The translations under genes and the position numbers were made by a program. 5,693 nt of DNA from Planctomycetaceae bacterium (GTDB taxonomy: Bacteria > Planctomycetota > Planctomycetia > Pirellulales > UBA1268), in the NCBI GenBank assembly GCA_003488325.1, contig DNLZ01000294.1, positions 1-5,693 on the forward strand. The letters are read 5' to 3'. Of the stretch, positions 1-5,693 are shown piece after piece. The notes below the pieces were generated by a model. The model saw nothing but the letters and a program-made list of their open reading frames with translations, was not told the origin of the DNA and did not search any database. Positions within the stretch are counted from its first letter, which is position 1. Each line of letters starts with the position of its first letter.

Positions 1-1045
1 CAGGCGGCATCGCCGGCAGACCGGACGGCGGATCGGCCACGAGCGGAGGTGCCGCCGCGAACGCGGAGGCCGCCGGTCGCGCCGGTGCCTGCTGGACGGA
101 CGGTGGCGGTGCCGACGACGGAGATGGGGGGAACGCCGGCGGCGGTGCCGCGATGTCGGCGGCCGTCTTCGCGCTGGTGGATGCCGATGGCGGCAGGAGA
201 TCGGTGCCGACCGCTCTGGAGTCGTCGGGGGCCGATGGATCGACCGCGGGCGTGGTGCCGGTCTCGGGCATGTCGGGCGATGGTGCCGGCGATGGATCGC
301 CCGCTGATGCCTCGACCGCCCCATCCGCGATGGCAGCCGGCGTCGTGGCGGCGGTGGCGTCCGGCGTTGCCGCGGCGTCGGCCGCCGCTGCGTCGGTCGA
401 TGCCGGCTCGAGTGGGAGCGTCGTGTTGAACGGATCGGCGGGCCCGCGCGGCGCAGGCTGATCGGCCTGCGATGGGTCCGCTGCGTCCGGGGCGTCTCCC
501 CGGATGGCCGGATCGTCTGCGGGTGACGTCGTTCCGGGGACGGCGTCGACCGAATCGGTCGCGGCGTCGTCCGCACCGAACGGCTCCTCGATCGCGACGG
601 GGGCAAGCTGGTCGGCCGACGGCCCGCCGAACCGGGAGAGCGGCCGCGTCTCCCCTTCGGCCGGCGTGAATCGGCCCGGAGCCTCGAACGAAGCGGGCCG
701 TACACCGTCCGCGTCGCGAGGCGGCTCCGTGCGCGAGGGGTCTGTCCGTGGCGACCATGGTCGCGCAGCCGAGCCGCTCGGTTCTTCCATGAAGAGTCCC
801 GCCGCGGGCTCGGGCGGCACGATCAAATCCGTGCCGTCGGCCACCGCGTGCCCATCGGGCTGGTGCGGTGCCGACGCATCGTGATCCCCGCGGGGTACGG
901 TGCGGCCGAGACCGATCGCCCAGACGGCCGCAAATCCGAGGCAGGCCGATGCCACCGCCCCCACCACGACCGAAAGATTCGATCCCCGCGGCGGCACGAC
1001 CAAAGACTGCCGGGAGGGAGGGGGCTCGACGGACATGGTGGACAT
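1..1045 (-). CDS. Membrane-anchored protein with long Pro/Ala/Asp-rich linker, function unknown (partial, C-terminus off the left edge)
   Basis: I do not recognise this protein. The minus strand is open from an ATG at 1045 to the window edge, giving 348 residues without a stop. Residues 1-22 are short and cytoplasm-like. Residues 23-47 form one hydrophobic helix (SNLSVVVGAVASACLGFAAV is its core), uncleaved as far as I can tell. Residues 52-348 are low complexity, rich in Pro, Ala, Asp, Ser and Thr, with proline runs near 301-315, and look disordered. The topology suggests an inner-membrane anchor with a long periplasmic spacer leading to a folded domain that lies outside the window. LysM or other envelope-binding domains and TonB-like proteins share this design, but nothing visible decides between them. 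The start is chosen because GAGG lies 8 bases upstream; a second in-frame ATG is at 1036. The frame stays open upstream to a TGA near 1170 with a possible GTG, so a longer start is not excluded. The gene lies 179 bp after ftr on the same strand. Reality of the gene is fairly sure; function is not. Confidence 0.72.
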   Translation of the reverse strand, partial: MSTMSVEPPPSRQSLVVPPRGSNLSVVVGAVASACLGFAAVWAIGLGRTVPRGDHDASAPHQPDGHAVADGTDLIVPPEPAAGLFMEEPSGSAARPWSPRTDPSRTEPPRDADGVRPASFEAPGRFTPAEGETRPLSRFGGPSADQLAPVAIEEPFGADDAATDSVDAVPGTTSPADDPAIRGDAPDAADPSQADQPAPRGPADPFNTTLPLEPASTDAAAADAAATPDATAATTPAAIADGAVEASAGDPSPAPSPDMPETGTTPAVDPSAPDDSRAVGTDLLPPSASTSAKTAADIAAPPPAFPPSPSSAPPPSVQQAPARPAASAFAAAPPLVADPPSGLPAMPP

Positions 1046-1053
1046 GGCGGCGG

Positions 1054-1057
1054 CCTC
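1054..1057 (-). promoter_or_regulatory. Shine-Dalgarno site of the left-edge membrane protein gene
   Basis: On the minus strand GAGG is followed by eight bases (ccgccgcc) and then ATG at 1045. This is good spacing for ribosome binding. It favours 1045 over the in-frame ATG at 1036, which has no comparable site. Confidence 0.45.
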
Positions 1058-1224
1058 GTACCGGGAAAGGCATTCGTGCGCCCGCGGATGGCGCGTAGAG
1101 GTTGCTCGACCCGCGGGTGCGCAACTCGCGCGGCGGGTCGATAGCACGCGCCGGTCGACTGCGGAAGATCAGTCCCCACGGGCACTCGGCTCACGAACCC
1201 GTAAGGAGATGGACGGGACGCGGC

Positions 1225-2121
1225 CTACGGCACGGCAGCCAGCAGTTCCCGCAGGTGGAAGTGATGCTTGCCCAGTTTGCCACCGTAGTTGCCGGCGGCG
1301 ATCGCGGGAATCTCCGGGCCGGCTGCTGCGCGCATCCCCGCCACCATGGCGCGGGCCACGGCGTCGCGGTCCACCCCGTCGATGACCACCTCGAGACAGC
1401 ACGAGGCCTCGGGGTCGATCTCCGTCGCGACCCGCCCGACGAGACCCGGACAGAACGCCTCGTTCGTCGAGGCACGTAGCGCGGCATACCGCGATCCGAC
1501 CTTGCTGCCCGAACGGACCGTGCCGCCGGGAAACGGCGTGATCGTGCCCGGGACCGCGGCAATGGCATCGACGGCCCGTCGGGCCGCCGCCAGTGCGGCA
1601 GGGAGCGAGCGGCCCTGGATGATGAAATTCCCGCCGCCGACCCCCTTGGCGACGCCCACGGTTTCCTCGACCAGGAATTCGCCGTCCATCACCGGCACCC
1701 GCCACCATCGGCGGCCTTCGATCACCTTCGATTTTTCGAAACCGTCGCCGAAGAAACGCACGTGTCCTCCGAGCGGGAGGCGGTCCACCGCCTCGGGCAG
1801 CCCGTCGAAAACGGCAGTGGTCGGGCACGTGAGAAGGCACTGTGCCGTGCGATTGCCCACCGCGGCGCCGAGCCGTTCCGCGTCGAACGCGAAGGCGAGC
1901 ACCGCCGCTCCGACCCGGCCGTCGAGCGATTCCGTCGGATCGAGTCGTCGCTCGACCCCGATTTCCGCGTCGCAGCCGATGACGCTCGTGCCGTAGCCGC
2001 AGAGGGCCGCGAGGCCCGCCTCGAGCCAGTGTGCATCGTGGGCCGTGACGACGAGCCGTGCATACCGCAGGCCGAAGGCCTCGGCGAAGGTGTCCGCGAT
2101 GCGGGTCGAACCGAGGAGCAT
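1225..2121 (-). CDS. ftr: Formylmethanofuran--tetrahydromethanopterin N-formyltransferase (Ftr/FhcD)
   Basis: This cytoplasmic enzyme moves a formyl group between methanofuran and tetrahydromethanopterin (H4MPT). In aerobic bacteria it works as the FhcD subunit of the formyltransferase/hydrolase complex, which releases formate at the end of H4MPT-linked formaldehyde oxidation. The 298-residue product matches the family length (close to 296 residues in Methanopyrus) and is collinear with it. Visible family blocks are IADTFAEAF (8-16), YGTSVIGCDAEIG (43-55), QCLLTCPTTAVFD (94-106), RFFGDGFE (122-129), GEFLVEETVGV (147-157), GVGGGNFII (160-168), TPFPGGTVRSGSKVGS (195-210), ASTNEAFCP (217-225) and AGNYGGKLG (276-284). 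The start at 2121 is set by homology, because family members begin just before the DTFAEAF block. The frame extends to an ATG at 2220 with an AGGA eight bases upstream, but the extra 33 residues are Arg-rich and less G/C-biased at third positions. No fhcA, fhcB, fhcC, mch or fae is visible nearby. Function is very likely; whether it assembles with FhcABC cannot be seen here. Confidence 0.95.
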   Translation of the reverse strand: MLLGSTRIADTFAEAFGLRYARLVVTAHDAHWLEAGLAALCGYGTSVIGCDAEIGVERRLDPTESLDGRVGAAVLAFAFDAERLGAAVGNRTAQCLLTCPTTAVFDGLPEAVDRLPLGGHVRFFGDGFEKSKVIEGRRWWRVPVMDGEFLVEETVGVAKGVGGGNFIIQGRSLPAALAAARRAVDAIAAVPGTITPFPGGTVRSGSKVGSRYAALRASTNEAFCPGLVGRVATEIDPEASCCLEVVIDGVDRDAVARAMVAGMRAAAGPEIPAIAAGNYGGKLGKHHFHLRELLAAVP

Positions 2122-2269
2122 CGATCCATTCCGGGGGGATGGCAGCGACGGCCACCGGTGTCGTGTCGCGGCGGTCCGCGCACCGCGCCGATTGCCGTTT
2201 CCGCGCAGGGCGTTTTGCATATGCTACGTCCTGCTTCGCCGTCCATCGTCCCACGCCTCGAGGCCCCCC
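2122..2269. promoter_or_regulatory. Divergent intergenic region between ftr and the 792-residue protein gene
   Basis: These 148 bp separate two genes reading away from each other, so promoters for both should lie here. The only AT-richer patch is around 2192-2226. For the plus strand the best guess is TTTCCG (2198-2203), a 16-base spacer and TATGCT (2220-2225), which matches the sigma-70 consensus only moderately and would leave a leader of roughly 40 bases. The 8-bp palindrome GCATATGC (2217-2224) overlaps this -10 candidate. I see no convincing promoter for ftr. The assignment is inferred from gene orientation more than from motif quality. Confidence 0.35.
2260..2263 (+). promoter_or_regulatory. 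Shine-Dalgarno site deciding the start of the 792-residue protein gene
   Basis: GAGG followed by six C residues precedes the ATG at 2270. The reading frame is open back to an ATG at 2045, but that would run through the divergent ftr gene. This site, together with the signal peptide that begins at 2270, fixes the start. Confidence 0.5.
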
Positions 2270-4648
2270 ATGCGCTCGTTCGTCGTAAGTCGTTCAGGGA
2301 AGACGCTCCGGCACGTCGGCAGCCGACAGGTGGGCTGGGTGCCAGCGTCGTGGCAGGCCGTGCTGATCGTGTGCCTCGCGGCCACCGTGGCGGTTCCGGC
2401 ACGCGGTGCAGGGGCGGCCGAGGCGCTCCCGCTCGAGGACACGGGCGTCGCGATCGTGCCGAGCGACGCGGCCTTCTTTTCCGCCACGCTCCGCGCTCGC
2501 GAGCAGGTCGATCTCCTCGTCGGGAGTCGCGCGTGGGCGTCGCTGCTCGAGCTTCCAGCGGTGCGTCGGGGCATCGAATCGCTCGAGGAGCAGCGCACCA
2601 TGCCGGGCAGCCCCCTCGCCCTCGTCGACACGCTGATGCAACTCCCGGAAAACGAGCAGGCGATCAAGCTGCTGCGCGACATGGTCGCCACCGACACGTT
2701 CGTCTACGGCGAGCCGTCATGCATCACGTTTCTCGAGCTCACCACGAAGCTGAACCAGGCGATCCGCGCGGCGGCGGGGCGGGCGCGGCTGCAGCTGGAA
2801 CTCGACGGCGACGCGAGCCGCGCGGGTCGGGCGCGGATCGTGCCGGTGGCACGGCAGGCTGCCGAGGTCGAACTCTCGACCGAGGAGCTCCAGGCCAGGC
2901 TCGTGCTCAAGGCCCTCTCGGACAACATCGATCTGCTCGTCGTGCCCGACATCGTCTGGGGCTTCCGCACGGGCATGGCCGACGCAGCCGTGTCCCAGCT
3001 CAAGCGGGTCGAGGTGCTCGGCCGGCTCGCGACCCAGGCGAGCCCGGACCTCGCCGAGGCGCTCGAGCGTCGCGAGATCGCCGGTGGTGAGTTCGTGACG
3101 ATCACGCTCGAAGCTGATCGCCTGCCGCTTGCGGCGCTCGCCCGTGAGATTGCCGGCGACATTGCCGACACCCCGGAGGCAGACACCGTGCTCGAGCGAC
3201 TGCGGCAGCTCAAGCTCGTGATCGCGCTCGGCGTGGTCGGCGATCGCGTCATGCTTTCGATCGGGGACTCGACGGACCACCTCGAGAAGCTCGTCGCCCC
3301 CGCGGCGGGAGCGGGGACGGAACGGGCGGCCGGGCTCCTGCGGCAGGAGCCCTTCGCGCCGTTGCGGGCGGCCGCCGCCGAACGGATCACCGGAATCTCC
3401 TATCTCAGCAGTGCGATGGCGCGGGCGATCATGGCCGGGCAGCTGGACTTCGAGCCGGCGATCGAATCGTTCGAGGACCTGGCGCGTCAGGCGGAGATGT
3501 CGGACGAGGCGATCGGGGATCTGCGGCGGTGGGCCGCCGGCGCCGGCGAATGGCTGACCGAGCGGATGCCGGTGCCGGGTCCGTGGCTGTCGTACGCATT
3601 TCTCGCCGCCCAGGGATATGAGGGATCGACCTGGGACTGGGGGACCAACCGGTCGGTCGATGCGACGCGACGACTCGACCTCCTCGAGCATGCCGGCGGC
3701 GCGCCGCTCGCCGTCGTCGTCTCCCGTTTCAAGCAGGATCCGGAGCTCCTCGATGCATCGGGCGACTTCGCCCGGCAGGGCTGGGAGCTCTTCCAACGGC
3801 ATGGCATGCCCGCCCTCGACGCGGATGGTCGCGAGAAGGTGGAGAAGGTGGCCGACGAGTTCGGGCCGCTGGCCATGCGGTTCGCGGAGATCATCCGCGA
3901 CAAGCTCGCGCCCGCCATCGGCGACGGGCAGGTCGGCCTCGTGCTCGACGCGAAGACGCGCGTGAAGAAGCTCCAGCGCGAGCTGCCGGCGTCCGCGGAT
4001 CCGCTGCCGGTTCCCGAGGCGGCCATCGTGCTGCCGCTCACCGACAAACGGCTGTTCATCGAGGGTCTCAACGACCTCTTCGAACTGACCGACCGGATCG
4101 TAGCCGCGGCGCGGGCGCTCGACCCCGACGGCATTCCCGCCGCCTACCGCGTGCCCGCGCCGGAGAAGACGAAGGTCGAAACCGGCACGGTGTGGTCGTT
4201 CGCGATGCCTCGATCCGGGATCGACGACCAGGTCCGCCCCACCATCGGCGTCGGTGACAAGGCGGCCGTCTTCTGCTTCGGACAGGCCCAGGCGTCGCGC
4301 ATGCTCGCGGGAGCGACGATCGAGACCGGCCAGAGCCTGACGAAATTCGAGGAGCCGCTGTCGACGGCGGCGGCGCTCGACGTGGCGGGCCTGCTCGAGG
4401 CCGCGAAGCCTTGGATCGCCTACGCCGCACGCTACGTGAGCGTCCAGCAACGGACCGGGGAAGTCGATGCCGACGAGGAGCTCGCGGCGGAGGACGAGAC
4501 CGATCAGGTGCGTGAGGTGCTGCGGGACGTGGGCGTGGTGATCGAGGCGCTCCAGTGCCTGCGGGTGGCCGTCGCCGAGACCTCCACGAGCGACGGTGCG
4601 CTCGTCACCAGGTGGCGCAACGTCATCCGCGACCTGCCCGCGAAGTGA
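2270..4648 (+). CDS. Large exported protein of unknown function, planctomycete-type (792 aa)
   Basis: I do not know a function for this protein. It opens with a long basic N-terminus (residues 1-25) and a hydrophobic stretch at about 26-44 (ASWQAVLIVCLAATVAVPA). An AGA signal-peptidase-type site follows, with likely cleavage after residue 49, so export to the periplasm or cell surface is expected. The mature N-terminus carries VPSDAAFFSATLRAREQV (63-80) and then SRAWASLLELPAVRRG (86-101). From memory, a 'VP-x-DAAFF-S-LR-REQ' opening recurs in uncharacterised planctomycete proteins. The rest is long amphipathic helix-prone sequence, including VVPDIVWGFRTGMADA, alternating with beta-type segments. 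Near the C-terminus an acidic stretch (about 731-745) is followed by a final helical segment. I see no catalytic motif, no repeat that would define a fold, no C-terminal anchor and few cysteines. The start is supported by GAGG six bases upstream and by the signal peptide. The 3' end overlaps the convergent DJ-1-like gene by 26 bp. The coding call is firm; the function is unknown. Confidence 0.88.
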   Translation: MRSFVVSRSGKTLRHVGSRQVGWVPASWQAVLIVCLAATVAVPARGAGAAEALPLEDTGVAIVPSDAAFFSATLRAREQVDLLVGSRAWASLLELPAVRRGIESLEEQRTMPGSPLALVDTLMQLPENEQAIKLLRDMVATDTFVYGEPSCITFLELTTKLNQAIRAAAGRARLQLELDGDASRAGRARIVPVARQAAEVELSTEELQARLVLKALSDNIDLLVVPDIVWGFRTGMADAAVSQLKRVEVLGRLATQASPDLAEALERREIAGGEFVTITLEADRLPLAALAREIAGDIADTPEADTVLERLRQLKLVIALGVVGDRVMLSIGDSTDHLEKLVAPAAGAGTERAAGLLRQEPFAPLRAAAAERITGISYLSSAMARAIMAGQLDFEPAIESFEDLARQAEMSDEAIGDLRRWAAGAGEWLTERMPVPGPWLSYAFLAAQGYEGSTWDWGTNRSVDATRRLDLLEHAGGAPLAVVVSRFKQDPELLDASGDFARQGWELFQRHGMPALDADGREKVEKVADEFGPLAMRFAEIIRDKLAPAIGDGQVGLVLDAKTRVKKLQRELPASADPLPVPEAAIVLPLTDKRLFIEGLNDLFELTDRIVAAARALDPDGIPAAYRVPAPEKTKVETGTVWSFAMPRSGIDDQVRPTIGVGDKAAVFCFGQAQASRMLAGATIETGQSLTKFEEPLSTAAALDVAGLLEAAKPWIAYAARYVSVQQRTGEVDADEELAAEDETDQVREVLRDVGVVIEALQCLRVAVAETSTSDGALVTRWRNVIRDLPAK

Positions 4649-5252
4649 CGCCCGACGTCGCGCCGGCGGCCGCGGGGTGCCGTGCCGCGGCCTCCTCGAG
4701 CAGGCGGATCCATGGTCCGACATAGTGACCGTGATCGTGGAACGTGCGTCCGCTGACCAGGTTGCCGTCCACGACGCACGGCTCGTTCACGAAGATGCCG
4801 CCCACCGCCTCGAGGTCGAAGCGGCACTTCGGCACCGTGGCCATCCGTCGGCCGCGGACACAGTCGGCGTATGCCGGAATCTCCACACCGTGGCAGACGC
4901 TGGCGATCGGCTTGCCCGTCTCGAAGAAGTGCCGCGTGATCCGGACGAGATCCTCGTCGTAGCGGATGTATTCGGGCGCACGCCCGCCGCTGAAGAAGAT
5001 GCCGAGGTAGTCGGTGGGATCGATCTCGGAGAAGGCGAGGTCGGCCGTGATCTGGTAGCCCTCCCATTCCCTCGTGATCGTCCATCCCGGCCGCACCTCG
5101 TGCATGACCATCTGGAACGTGCGTCGCTCGGGGCCGGCGACGACCGGGCGGAACCCCGCCTCCTGCAACCGGTAGAAGGGGTAGAGCGTGTCGACGGTCT
5201 CGGTCGCGTCGCCGACGACGATCAGCACGCGGTGGGTCGGGGTGGTGGGCAT
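4623..5252 (-). CDS. DJ-1/PfpI family protein (class I glutamine amidotransferase-like fold)
   Basis: The 209-residue product has the DJ-1/PfpI domain across almost its whole length. The first strand HRVLIVVGDATETVDTLYPF (7-26) carries Glu18, the usual partner of the reactive cysteine. SGGRAPEYIRYDEDL (88-102) includes Glu94, at the position of the interface glutamate of PfpI. The nucleophile elbow is ASVCHG (117-122), with Cys120 and His121. FVNEPCVVDGNLVSGRTF (154-171) is the family C-terminal strand pair. Known family activities include peptidase, glyoxalase III or deglycase, and isonitrile hydratase, so the substrate cannot be named from sequence. No signal peptide is visible, so it is probably cytoplasmic. 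HDHGHY (172-177), Cys131, Cys143 and Cys159 are less usual. The start at 5252 is chosen by homology, but in-frame ATGs at 5300 and 5297 overlap the ribD stop (ATGATG) and would add 16 or 15 residues. The gene is probably translationally coupled to ribD. Its 3' end overlaps the convergent exported-protein gene by 26 bp. Confidence 0.92.
   Translation of the reverse strand: MPTTPTHRVLIVVGDATETVDTLYPFYRLQEAGFRPVVAGPERRTFQMVMHEVRPGWTITREWEGYQITADLAFSEIDPTDYLGIFFSGGRAPEYIRYDEDLVRITRHFFETGKPIASVCHGVEIPAYADCVRGRRMATVPKCRFDLEAVGGIFVNEPCVVDGNLVSGRTFHDHGHYVGPWIRLLEEAAARHPAAAGATSGVTSRAGRG
4668..4692 (+). terminator. GC-rich hairpin just past the 792-residue protein gene, candidate transcription terminator
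   Basis: GGCCGCGG (4668-4675) and CCGCGGCC (4685-4692) form a perfect 8-bp stem with a 9-base loop, starting 20 bases after the TGA at 4646-4648. There is no T-tract after it, so it is not a canonical intrinsic terminator. It also lies inside the 3' coding part of the convergent DJ-1-like gene. A hairpin that stabilises or ends the plus-strand transcript is plausible. A chance product of Ala/Arg codons at high GC is the alternative. Confidence 0.25.
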
Positions 5253-5296
5253 CGGATCGCTCGGGGTCGTGGTGGCGGGGCGGAGCACGGCCCGCA

Positions 5297-5693
5297 TCAT
5301 ACCGGGGCGATGCGTCGGACGAGCCCGCGCACCAGGATGTCGCCGCCGGGATGCATGACCGACTCGACCGCGAGAGTCGCGACGTCGGGCACGAGCGGCA
5401 GCGTGGCGGGGTCGCCGCCGAGCACGCTCGGTGCCACGAAGATCCACGCCTCGTCCACCGCGCCGCTCCGCAGCCACGCGTCGAGGACGATGCCGCCCCC
5501 CTCGACGAGCACGTTCGTCATCCGACGTCGCCCGAATTCCCGGAGCAGGCCGTCGATCATCGGTCCGCGGTCCGCGACGGGCGACGTGAACACCTCGCAG
5601 CCCGCCCGCACGAGGGCCGCCACGCGGTCGGCCGCCGCCTCCGGACCGACCGCGACGAGCAGGGGCGACTCGCGCGCGGTGCGCACGAGCCGG
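5297..5693 (-). CDS. ribD: Riboflavin biosynthesis protein RibD, C-terminal reductase domain (partial, N-terminus off the right edge)
   Basis: The visible 131 residues are the end of the RibD reductase domain, a DHFR-like fold. It uses NADPH to reduce 5-amino-6-(5-phosphoribosylamino)uracil in riboflavin synthesis, in the cytoplasm. Markers, numbered from the first whole codon in the window, are RLVRTARESPLLVAVG (1-16), the linker-strand pattern typical of RibD, then GRRRMTNVLVEGGG (54-67), the EGGG turn near the nucleotide site, GAVDEAWIFVAPSVLGG (77-93) and GGDILVRG near the end. The frame stays open to the window edge, and the GTG at 5684-5686 is an internal valine codon, not a start. The N-terminal deaminase half (the zinc site HAE and PCxxxGxTPPC) would lie to the right and is not seen. 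A stand-alone RibD_C reductase is therefore possible, though the RLVRTA lead-in favours bifunctional RibD. The stop TGA (5299-5297) overlaps ATG codons in frame with the downstream DJ-1-like gene, which suggests one transcript. Confidence 0.9.
   Translation of the reverse strand, partial: RLVRTARESPLLVAVGPEAAADRVAALVRAGCEVFTSPVADRGPMIDGLLREFGRRRMTNVLVEGGGIVLDAWLRSGAVDEAWIFVAPSVLGGDPATLPLVPDVATLAVESVMHPGGDILVRGLVRRIAPV

Noticed and set aside
49..884. Several plus-strand frames in the first 900 bp
   Set aside because: They are Arg/Pro-rich or Ala/Ser/Gly-rich shadows of the minus-strand linker protein, with no domain, signal or convincing ribosome site.
1178..1202. Inverted repeat ACGGG...CCCGT after the ftr stop as a terminator
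   Set aside because: Only 5 bp of stem with a 15-base loop and no T-tract; this is expected by chance at this GC content.
2122..2220. N-terminal extension of Ftr to the ATG at 2220, which has AGGA eight bases upstream
   Set aside because: Ftr proteins start just before the DTFAEAF block, the extra 33 residues are Arg-rich, and their third-position G/C is lower (about 24 of 33). The ATG at 2121 fits the family length.
1169..2254. A 361-residue minus-strand frame overlapping ftr in another register
   Set aside because: The product is Arg/Gly-rich low-complexity sequence, whereas the adjacent register gives an unmistakable Ftr over its full length.
2045..2269. Upstream extension of the exported-protein frame to an ATG at 2045
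   Set aside because: It would overlap the ftr coding sequence on the other strand and bury the signal peptide 75 residues into the protein; the start at 2270 has its own ribosome site.
3536..3547. 12-bp palindrome GCCGGCGCCGGC
   Set aside because: It sits in frame inside the exported-protein gene, encoding an Ala-Gly-Ala-Gly-type stretch; codon bias explains it.
2717..4723. A 668-residue open frame on the minus strand opposite the exported-protein gene
   Set aside because: Its product is Arg/His/Gly-rich with no recognisable domain. The plus-strand frame has a signal peptide, a ribosome site and ordinary protein composition. Long antisense frames are expected at this GC content.
5684..5686. 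GTG as a start codon for the ribD fragment
   Set aside because: It lies within the conserved RLVRTA segment and the frame remains open to the window edge, so it is an internal valine.
1..5693. CRISPR array, tRNA/rRNA, insertion sequence, defence or phage module
   Set aside because: I saw no spaced direct repeats, no cloverleaf or rRNA-like stretch, no transposase or integrase motifs and no terminal inverted repeats.

Overview
The window is about 70% GC by eye, with strong third-position G/C bias. It carries five protein-coding genes and no RNA genes, CRISPR arrays or mobile elements that I can support. The gene set points to a planctomycete, probably Pirellulales-like. The reasons are a bacterial Ftr/FhcD of the tetrahydromethanopterin C1 pathway, a large secreted protein of a type I associate with planctomycete genomes, a membrane-anchored protein with a very long Pro/Ala/Asp linker, and a RibD tail of planctomycete style. 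This assignment is an inference from protein character, not a database result.

Layout. Positions 1-1045 (minus) hold the 5' part of a gene that runs off the left edge; it encodes one transmembrane helix followed by about 300 residues of low-complexity linker. Positions 1225-2121 (minus) encode a full-length formylmethanofuran:tetrahydromethanopterin formyltransferase (Ftr/FhcD). A 148-bp divergent intergenic region (2122-2269) separates it from a plus-strand gene (2270-4648) for a 792-residue exported protein of unknown function. That gene meets a minus-strand DJ-1/PfpI-family gene (4623-5252) tail to tail with a 26-bp overlap. Directly upstream of the DJ-1 gene on the same strand is the 3' end of ribD (5297-5693, running off the right edge). 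The ribD stop codon overlaps possible in-frame start codons of the DJ-1 gene.

How they fit together. ribD and the DJ-1-like gene look like a translationally coupled pair, so riboflavin synthesis and a small-molecule or protein repair-type enzyme are probably co-expressed. ftr belongs to H4MPT/methanofuran-linked formaldehyde oxidation, but none of its pathway partners (fhcA, fhcB, fhcC, mch, fae) is in view. The left gene follows ftr on the same strand after 179 bp and may or may not share its transcript. I found no clear sign of a wholly new multi-gene system. The most promising unknowns are the 792-residue exported protein, the truncated linker protein, and the ribD/DJ-1 pairing.
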